The notes below the pieces were generated by a model, which saw only the letters and a program-made list of their open reading frames with translations, did not search any database and was not told the origin of the DNA. From Azolla pinnata (Eukaryota > Streptophyta > Polypodiopsida > Salviniales > Salviniaceae): a stretch of 22,715 nt of DNA. The position numbers and the translations under genes are program-made. Below, piece after piece: positions 8,743 through 19,100 of this stretch (position 1 is the first letter of the stretch; each line of letters begins with the position of its first letter). The stretch covers positions 1-22,715 of the forward strand of contig JBBBWG010009569.1 in assembly GCA_037176905.1 (NCBI GenBank), given 5' to 3'.

Positions 8743-10153
8743 CTGCAACTCCACCACATAGTTGTTAATTTCCAGCAAGTAATTGACCAACTTAACTGCA
8801 CATAAAGGCCATAGATGCACAGCACATTTGAAGTGCCATAATATAAGTTAGCAAAACGAGTGCCCTCAAGATTATTCTTAATGATTCGGAAAAATAAAGA
8901 AATGCATCTAGTTTGTTGGGTCTTCTCAACTCTTGAAACTTTTCTAGTAAATTTTGTGGGGAGATGCTTTTGAGAGCCGGGGGGTTGCACTCCAATGAAT
9001 ACACGACAAGGTAGGGAATACTTCCCAGTTATAGTGAAAGAAGGGGTGAATACCTGAGAATCTTCACTCCCACTGACAATGAACGCTTGGTCATATCCTC
9101 CAAAGCAAGATCTAATCACATAGCGTGTCTGACGATGTCCTTTATACTTGAACAAAAGCTTAGAGTCATCTTTAATATCCCAGAGGTGGATTTCCTGGTT
9201 AGTTAAATTGACGAGCAAAGACCTTCCATCATTTGACACGGAAAGTGAAGTAATACATTCTGCCTCTTTAATTACCCTCTCTGCTTTAGTGTCTAGGTCA
9301 TACAGCCTGATTTCTTTCTCAGCAATGCATATCATTTGTTTCCCATCAGCTGACACAGTCAAATCATTAACACGTGGAACTCGAGGTCCCTTCCATGAGT
9401 CTACTTCTTTGCCTTCAATATCCCATATATATATGCATTTATCACTTCCTCCAGAGATGAAATTCATTCCATCTGGAAACCAAGCACACGCAGTAAAAGT
9501 AGAACTCAACTTCCCAAACGTGTGTTTACACTCACCAGATTCAACATCCCAAAGTTTTAATAACTCTTCATTGCCACAAGTAAGAATCATCCGGTCATTT
9601 GGACTCCATGCAACAAAAGAAACCTCTTTCTGATGACCTCTTAAAGTGTGCTTCAAGTTCACATGACCATTCTCCACAACCTGTGCACACAGAAACATAT
9701 TTAAACCTGAGAAAGATATTTTACAAGTAAAATCAGAATAATATAATTGCATGCAGTTAAATCAAACAAACATATAGTCAACTTGAAGGAATGAGCAATG
9801 TGCAATCTGGTACTACAGATAACATGTTCCTTTGTTCACAAAGAAGATGATACCTTCAGGAAACAACAGTGAGAATTGGACCAGAAACTGTGATACATAC
9901 TATGCCAATAGCAGATAATTCAGTAAAAAGAAACTTAGCAATGTTCTGATGAAACTATTGTTGAAGTACAGCAGAGTTTAGAATTAAGGGATAAAAACAC
10001 GGTTCCCCATTTTGGTCGCAAGTACAGGTCCAGTAGTCAATTCATGAGGATTTTGAGTTTTCTCACGGCTCCATTGTTTTTGCTTAGTACTTCTAAGCAC
10101 TTCTAGAAGTAGGTGAACCTAAGATATGAAGCATACATTTGCTCCATTTTTAT

Positions 10154-10184
<31 letters not shown>

Positions 10185-13100
10185 TAATATATGTGTGTAT
10201 GTATCAAGCACATGGCTGACCCATTTCTATTAGAAATTTATACATCAAGTAAGAGTATGACACACCTGAGTGTACACAGTCACTAACTACACAGGCATTC
10301 ACTGAAAGCTGAGATACAGTATTCTTTGAGAAGAATTAAACTTATCATAAACTTATTTCTCAGGTTGAAAAAGTATAGCAGGGCAAGATCAATGAGATTC
10401 CTCCTTACCAGCTAGCAAAAAGTGCCTTGCAGTAATGAGGAATTGTCTCACCATGGTCAATGAAAAGCACAAGTAAAGAATCAAAACTTCTCATACAGAT
10501 AGCCAAGATGCTTCTGTAGCAAGGAGAATATGTGCCCATCTACCTGACCAATAACGTTCAGTAACAACGTTGAAGTAGGCCAGTCATGTGTCTACTTCAC
10601 TTGTGCACTCCTACATGACCATGGGCTAGGGTGGACCCTTGGTCTTTCAATCACATTGAGGACAAATATATCCAGTGGATCCGTGTATTCTATCAAAGAA
10701 CACCAAAGCTCCTTGCTCTCCTATTTCCTGTGCAACTTTTATTTCTCTAGACTAGGTACTCCTTGATCTGTTAAAAATACAGGTCATGTAGCTCCTTACT
10801 GAGAGATATGCTTAGGGTGTCCTTAAGCATGCCAGAATATAGATTGATTATCAAGCCTTCTGACATAATTTTCTCATTTGTCCCACATACGTTTTCAATT
10901 ATCCTTACTTCAATGGTGAGGATGGTGACCCTCTAAGCCATTTAATGGTGAGGGTGGTCATCTAGAGTTATTTCACATTTCCTGCATTTTTTTGGGAAAG
11001 GCTTCTTACTAGATCACCAATCCACATGGTAGAGGTGGCATACCTTTCATAAGCCCAAGTCTGTAGCCCACCTTGAAGTGTCAATGCTGATGGTCAAGTG
11101 AACCTCACACTTTTAGCTGCTTGATCCATGGTAACCACTTTTGATTTCCTTGTCTGAGACACCGTATTATTCCTCACAGTTGACACAGAGAATGTAAAGG
11201 GATTACAGAACTATACAAATTCTCTTTATATCTCTTGACTTTTAATAAGAAGAATCCTAAGTAATGGTCTTCATATTCCATTATTTTATATAGTGCACCA
11301 AAATCTTGTTTGAAAAGGCAGTGGAATCGCCCTTCTATTTCATACAATATGGTACATTGGCAGACATGGTGTTCTTCTGATTCCAATTCTTGATAACATC
11401 TTCTCTATTTCTAACTACTGTGAAGAGATATGAAGGTGCCCCATGACAGTGGAACACACGAGATGAATGTGTAACCATGTCAGAATGCTTGATAATAAAT
11501 CTATATTCTGGCGTGCTTAGGAAAAGGGCCTTATAGTGCACAATCCTCCTTCTAAGATGTAGTGGGGCTGATCCAGTATCACTTCACTGTTTTCCACTTC
11601 GTTCATATTTAGTCTGAGTGTTTGCATTCATTCCATGTGATTGTAGCCAATTTTGCATTTCAACATACCAACAAATGAGTATCTCCATGAAGAAAACCTA
11701 ATTGGTTGAAAAGATAACTTTTATTTTATTATAAAACAGCCCCTTTCAGATTTCATATTTCCCCTAATGGTGAGTCCAGATGTGGGGGCTTAGCCACAAG
11801 GCTGGTTTGCAAAGAGGTTATATTTTTTCCTTATCACTCTATCAATAATGATATTTTTAACCAAACTCAGTATCACTTTCTCGAGTATCGGTAGGTATCC
11901 AAGATTAACTCTAACAATACATTTGAAATCCTCCTCTCCAAGCGTTAGACATATAACAATGAACAACCTCCATTTCAAAAGCATATCCTGGCAACTAGTA
12001 ACCATGTCATACTTAAGAGAATCACAAGATGATGCATAAGGAGTTCATTAAATTGCTTATCTTCCAATTCATACTTCAGGATATCAAATTTGCTGAAGTT
12101 CCATGCATAAAGCCAAAAGAACCCTAAGAGACATAATCTAAGCCATGTACTTTTCTTTTGATTGAGACAAATTTTTCCTTCGATCCTATTGATCATCATA
12201 CCAAATAGGCCCAGTCCCCAATCCTATATGGAGAACTCTGATTTTACTTTATTCTTGAGACCCTCAAGACAACTCCATCACTTTCCAAAGTGTGATGGGA
12301 CTGCCGTCAATATCAATCTTGCATAAACAGTTATCTGCATGGCTGAGCATGAGCAAGAATAAACTTCTTAAACCATTGTTGTAGTGGCTACTTGGTTTAT
12401 ATAATGTTCGTCCTAACTACATACCAGAGGCTCCTTGCTTGAAAAAACAAGGCCTCTACGCCTTCATGTGTTTACTAGGAACCAGAGTGAATACCTTCCT
12501 GTTGTGCATAACCTTTGGCAACCGCCATTTAGTAAAGAAATAGTTAGAGGGCGGCTTGCACTCTCTCTCTTCTTCATTATCTCTCTGCATTCTCTCTCTT
12601 CCACCCTCTTTGATTACTGATTTGTTGCATATGTTTAGTAATATAAGCCACCATTTGCTAGATAAACATTCATTATTTATTCTATTTGTTTAGTAATACG
12701 AGAAGCCATGCAACCGTCAAACAAGTACTTCACCCAATCATCCCCAATCTTGTATAAATAGGCCATAATAGGCTCTTTCCTATTGAGCCATTACTTCCTA
12801 CTATTGCTGTCTAACACCCTTTAGCTCCATCTATTTTAGCTTCAAACTATTCCACAAGTATCAACAGCTCTCACATGGTATCAAAGTTATGAGGTTTTAT
12901 AGCGCCTTTACTTTCTACTATTGCTATCTAACATCCCTTAACTCCATCTATTTTTGCGTCAAACTATTTTGCTGTTATCAACACACATGGTATCAGAGCT
13001 AAAAGGTCTCCATAGCATCAGCTTGATTTATTTTCCAAAGAGAGAGCTATCTTCTTCTGTTCCATCCTCCAACCTTTAACTAAGACTATTTTCAATTATT

Positions 13101-16100
13101 TCCAACCACCCTCCCAACCTACGGAGGAGGTTCTGTCTTCCCCCTTTGCTGAGCCTCACCTAGCATCTAGGGAGAGTAAAAAGCCCCCAGCATCTACTTA
13201 CAATTACTTTAAACAATCCAGTTGTAGCTCAAGAGAAGGATGGCTCTCGAATCACATACCATTGTATCATCAAACAGTCCCCAACTTTCCAAGGAGTCCA
13301 TCTTGGATGGAAACAATTACCTGGATTGGGAATAACAAATACCATCCCCTATGGGATATAGTCAATGGTAGTGATAAGAAACCATAGGTATCTCCATCTT
13401 CCTGAACTTCAGGTGTAGTCAATGGTAATGAGAAGAAACCACAGCTGTCGGTTCATCTAAAGAAAAAAATTGAAACATGGCAAGATAAAGATGCTCTTGC
13501 TCATGGCTTCATTGTGTTTAATATTAAACCAACCATTCATTGGTAATCGATTTCAAGATAAAGATGATGAGACAACAAAAGAACTATGATCAAGCATCAA
13601 AAGAAAGTATCATAGAATCAATCATGCTCAAACGATATCTGTTGAGACCACATCCAATATCATGGATCAAATCACACAGTTTGTTACTCTCCAAAAGCAG
13701 CTAGTTTCCTTAGGAAGCAAGCCAACTAAAATTAAGATTGTACATCTCTACTAATGAAGTTGCTTGAATCATTCTATGCCATTTGTGACACTATTTCTCT
13801 TCTTCCCGACTTATTGGATATGAAAATGTTTATATGCATGCTTCAAGACAAGGCCTCTCCATGCCAAAAGTAAAGGGAAGTAGAAGCACAATGACAGCCC
13901 CTACAACAAACTCAATCCAGGACCAAAAAACAACCCAACCTACAAGGATCTCACTTCTCATTATTGCGGCTACAAAGGTCACACTCAGCCCCACTGTTAG
14001 GAAAAGGAAAGAGACAAGACCAAGGGGTCTCAACCTGCACGCTCAACCAAAGAAAAAGTTATCCTTGACATTGAAGAACATTTATAACATTTGGTTGGAC
14101 CAACTACCTCAAGCATTGATATGTGGCTAATATGTAGTGATGCTACTCTATACACATGACTTATGACAAGTCTATTTTGAATAATGTTAAACCTAAATCC
14201 TTCAAAATTCCCATAATTCCTGTAACTCTTGAGGCTTCAAGTGTGAGTGATGTGGTCCTCCAAACTTCTTTGAACAATAAACTTATCATTTTTCAAGATG
14301 TATTACATGTGCCTCGCATCATCACCAAAACAGTTTTTGTCTATCAAATAACCAAGCAAGATTATGATGTCTACCTTGATGACCCTGTTTTGGAGGTCAT
14401 TGACACTAAAAGCCTACAAATCATAACTAGGAGCACACAAGAAGCGGATTTATACCACCTTAAAAACTTCAAAAGGTCCCATGGAAAAATTCAAGTCCTA
14501 CTCTCTTCATGACTTGGTGGTACAAGACCATCCCACATTATGGCATGCTCAGCTCTCCTCGCAACCAATTGAGGGTTTTCCTCATTTCAAAACTCCCAAT
14601 ACCACATGTCCTTATCTTCATAGCAAAAAAATACTTAGAGCCTTTTCATCGTCAAGCCACTCACAGTGCAAAATCTATTTTGGAATCAATTCACATGGAT
14701 CTTTGGGGTTTAATTATGAAGAATAGTACCCTTGGTTGTACACGTTATTTCATGCCTATTATTGATGATTTTTCATGTAAGATTTGATTGTCTTTCTTTC
14801 AAAAATATCTCAAGCTTTCACCAAATTTCAAGAATGAAAATCCTTGTTGAGGACGAGGCATTAACGAAAGTTTGAACGATCAGGTCTAACAAAATGGTGC
14901 AGACCAAATCTGAGCCTCAACCAAGAAATGCAAATTCTTAATCATTTCTAGAGATATTCATTTTTGCTAAATCTGTGAGCCCAAAACCAAGAAATGCCAA
15001 TCCTTAGTCACTTCTAGATATGTTCATTTTTGCTAAATTTGAGCCCAAAACCAAGAAATGCAAATCAATGTTATCATCACAATGACTGATATTTGAAATC
15101 GATGGCAAGTCAGCCTTCCTAATGGTGACTTGAAAGAAGACGTTTGTAGGACAGCCATTTTTGAGATTCAGATTGGGAAAACATAGTGTACAAGTTACAA
15201 GAAAAGCTTTCTTTTGCTTAAAGCAACCCGAAGCGTGGTATAGCAAAATTGATGTACTGTTATAACAAAATTTCTCCCTTGCGTTTAAGCACTGTTATGC
15301 AGATAGCAATCTCTATGTCTTCTCTAAAGATGGTTTATTATGCTTGATTATATTATATATTGATGACCTAATTATAGGGTTCCTTTCTTCTAAGATAGAG
15401 CAGCTCCACATTACCCTCAAACACATTTAAAATGACTGATTTAGAACTCATCCACCATTTCTTAGACATGGAGGCTTATCAATCACATGGTGGTATCTTC
15501 CTTAGCTAACACAGGTATCTTAGACCAATCCTTGAGACCGATGGCCTGTCAAATTGTAAGCCACTTTCATGTCCCATGGATCCAAACTCAAATCTATCTC
15601 AAGACGATGATTCTCCCACATTTGAAGATATCAAAAATAGAAGGTTAATTAGTTCTCTTCTTCACGTAACTTACACCCAGCCAAATGTTTCCTATTATCT
15701 GAGTGTTTCCAGCCAATTCTCAAGTGCTCCAAGACAAAGTCATTAGCAAGCAGCTATTTGAGTTCTTAAGTTTTTGACAACCACTCTAACAAGGTTTCTC
15801 TTTAAGAGGAACCATTAACCTTGTTGTTTACACGGACGCAAATTGGGCAGGTGACATTGATTCTAGACAGTCTATATCTTGCTATTGTTTGGTGTTAACG
15901 TAAGGCTTAATTCCTTCAAAATGGGAGAAGTAAAATTCAATTTCTACTTCATCAATAGAAGCAGAATATTGAGCCTTATAGATGCTTGTTGTGAGTTGCT
16001 TTGGTTATAGTTTCTACACTGTCACATTGGTGCTCCACAAGACTCTCCTATTCAAATTTACACCAACAACTAAAGTGTCCATGGATCGGCCAATAGCTTG

Positions 16101-19100
16101 TTAGAATGAAACATGTTGAAGTGCACTACCATTTTGTTCATGAATTAGTGTAATCATAAGACATCAATTTGGTCTATTGTCAGAAACTGAGGTTAAGTTA
16201 TTTATTAAGCCACTGCCAAGGCAAACCATTGATCAGCTCCTTGATAGACTCAATGTTGGACCACCGCTCTGAAGCTAAGAGGTGTTGGCGGGTGGCAACT
16301 CCAGACTTGCACTCTCTTCTTTATTATGTTCCCCCTACATTCTCTCTCTTCCACCTTTTTCTATTTCACATTTATTACACATGTTTTGGTAGAATAAGCA
16401 ACCATTTGCCTACCAAAACAAATATTCTTTATTTATTTGTTATGCTCGTTTGGTAATACGAGAAACCATGCAACTACCAAACAAATACTTCATCCAACAT
16501 CCCCAACTTTGTATAAATATGGCATACTAGCCTTCTACATCCCTTCGCTCCACCTATTTTTGCTTCAAACTATTCTGTTGCCATCAACAGCTTTTTTCAT
16601 AATAGTTTTACCTCACATATCCACTATTTAAAGTCCGTTCCTTTCTTTGACATCATTTTGTGTACAAAAATTTTACCTTTTCCTTCATTGAAACCTCCAA
16701 CTTGTTATATTCACACGACTTTTACGATTCATAAATAAATGATTCACTCCCATCTAAACAAAGAGGGGTCCTATTTGAAAGAGCCCACGGCATCCTACTA
16801 TTTAGGTGCCTCTTGCTCCAAACACCAAGGAAGTTGTGTATATATTGTCAATACGGCTGTTTCAGAGCATTTAAAGCATCTCACCAAGGAAGTACATTAC
16901 AAGAACCTGTCTTGCTTTTTCTTCCAAAAGTGTAGAGCCAATGGTTCCATTCATCCAAAGTGCACATACAACTGGTGATATAGATATTAGAAAATTACCT
17001 GTGGTTACATTTATATATAACATTGCAACAAGAGCTGTCTTATGATGCTCACCTACAAAACATCATCACATCTACTACAGAATTTAATTTCATCTTAATG
17101 CTTGAGTTCTCTATGAAAACCATATGTTTGGCTCTCATGTGACTCCAAAAAAATCCACTACCGTTGTAGTAAGAAAAGAGCAATACACTTGGCAGAGAAC
17201 TTGATCTTCTGTGCAAGGAACGAAGTTAATAACGTTCACTATCACTTCATTTGAGATGTGATTGACAATATCTTCATCCAACAGCTTTTAGATTCTTTTC
17301 TTACATCACTGTTTCTGCTAATACTGAACCTTCTCCGATCGAGCTTCCCTTATTAAGGCAATGCATAAAAATCGGTATTGCTAAGATATAACCACCAAAG
17401 TCACCTATTAAACACTAGCTTGAGATAGTGTTTGAGTTACCTAAAAGAGCTGTCTAGCCCTTTTAAGTGGGAGGTTTTTCAAGTAAAAGCAACTAGTTTT
17501 CTCACTTAGTACAATAGCAAACATAGAATTCTTCTGATTGCTCATCTTGAAGGCATTATTAGCATGTCTTTTGTTCATATGCATCATCTTGCATGTCACA
17601 CTCTTATATCATAAAATACAGACGGCATTCATCCGATTCCACACCCCAATGGCATAATTGACATATTTGTTCTACACAGCTTTGTATGCATATTTTCCTT
17701 TCTCAACTTCTGATTCATGCAAAGAAGTCTATCATACTGCAAAGCGTATGAGATGTGCATCCATGTAGAAAGGAACAATAATAAATCCATCTTGCGATCT
17801 AAGTAGGAAGAGGGCCATATAGTACATCATGCCCTTACCATGAGATATTGTGGGTCTGATCCATGCCCTTTCATTATTTCAATTTGATGCTATCAGCATG
17901 GATCACTCCATTCTTACCACTTTGCCCATGTTTAGATAGGGGCAATCCAAGCTATATGGGAAAGGCATTCTGACATTTCAAGATACCAACAACTAATATC
18001 ACCATGTTCAGCAAATTATTTTGATGATGTTGCCAGAGAGTGGTATCTTAGCAAGGGAGTTTCCACATAAGTCAAATGTCAATGATTATTTGAATTAATG
18101 CCCTAGATTCCAACAAATATTCTAAATATTGAAGAATCACCAAAGATGTCCTGCTCCAGACTCTACTGTATCACATGATGGGCACTGATGTTTTGCTCCA
18201 TATCATGCAAGCAATCATCAAGGTTAAAGGTCTCCCAAAATCTGTCCAGTTGTATGCCACCATTTCTAATACGTATAGAGAAGTTGATGTTACCAGTTTA
18301 TTGAACAACATTTCTATTACGTATAGAGAACTTAGTTCCTACAATTAGACATGGGCAAACAGTCTCTCAAGAGCATCAAGGGCAGCAGATCCATGAGAAG
18401 GGGTGAAAGAGGTAAAATATCTCCTCAAAAAATTCTTAGGCACTGATAAGACCCCTTGAGAAAATTTCCACATAACCTAAGTAGAGGCAATAATATAAAA
18501 TAAGCAGTAAAAAGCTAAAGTATCAGATAAGGAATCAAGAGAATGACAATGAATGCCAAAGGATTCTGCCAAAATGATAGAGAATGCCAAGATCATGTAA
18601 AACAATTGCGTTCAAAGAGCATCCTTTAAAATAGCATGGTAATGAAAAGAGCAGCATACAAACATTTTAGCGAAGCATTCGTCTTGTAAAGTATGATACT
18701 TACCCAATAAACCTACCTTGTGCATTACTTAAGATGAAATTTGAGCACGCAGATGAACGTCCGAAGATTATCCAATAAACCTACCTTGTGCATTGATTAA
18801 GATGAAATTTGGGCAAGCAGATGAATTTCAGAACATTACTCCATATAGTTCTCTCTTTTTCAAACTGATCCTGTCCATCAACATTAAAACGTTTTTTCAA
18901 AGTCCAATGCCATCTCCTTAATGGCCTTCCGCTAGGATGTAAGCTACATGACCTGGAAATCTTGGTCATTCTAAGGCCATTTCTTAAGGTTGAATCATAC
19001 TATATAGGTCAGGAAACATAGGCCATATGTCTATAACAACTTTCCAGTGTTGGTATCCATGAAGCTCTAAGTTCGATATTTAGAGAGCATTCCGCTGGAA

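Larger units (their letters stand above)
12500..16589 (+). mobile_element. Ty1/copia LTR retrotransposon fossil, antisense in intron 2
   Basis: Two related LTRs (about 12500-12866 and 16283-16589) flank an internal region with the copia order of domains. Gag traces lie at about 13255-13700 (L-D-G-N-N-Y-L-D-W). A GAG-pre-integrase segment follows at about 14536-14570 (L-W-H-A-Q-L), and integrase at about 14640-14790 (H-M-D-L-W-G, I-I-D-D-F-S). Reverse transcriptase is at about 15100-15480, with Y-I-D-D-L-I-I-G near 15356-15380. RNase H is at about 15820-16160, with Y-T-D-A-N-W-A-G and [10 protein letters not shown]. Integrase lying before reverse transcriptase is diagnostic for copia. The primer site matches initiator Met tRNA. 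The two LTRs differ at roughly a quarter of positions by eye, so the insertion is old. All coding parts are heavily broken. It is antisense to the host gene. Confidence 0.9.

Noticed and set aside
9148-9633. 161-codon plus-strand frame
   Set aside because: It is antisense to exon 3 of the WDR26-like gene; its residues show no domain, and the opposite strand has a clear WD40 reading.
8706-9752. A single 348-residue minus-strand protein across the WD40 region
   Set aside because: It includes exon 3 but runs through intron 3 on one side and into intron 2 on the other. The WD40 similarity stops exactly at the GT and AG sites.
11335-11541. A small protein-coding gene on the minus strand in intron 2
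   Set aside because: No start context, splice signals or known domain; the segment belongs to a repeat family with a diverged second copy at 17600-18040.
13830-14033. Minus-strand hydrophobic 67-residue frame resembling a membrane peptide
   Set aside because: It is antisense to the copia fossil; hydrophobic translation is expected opposite Lys-rich coding DNA.
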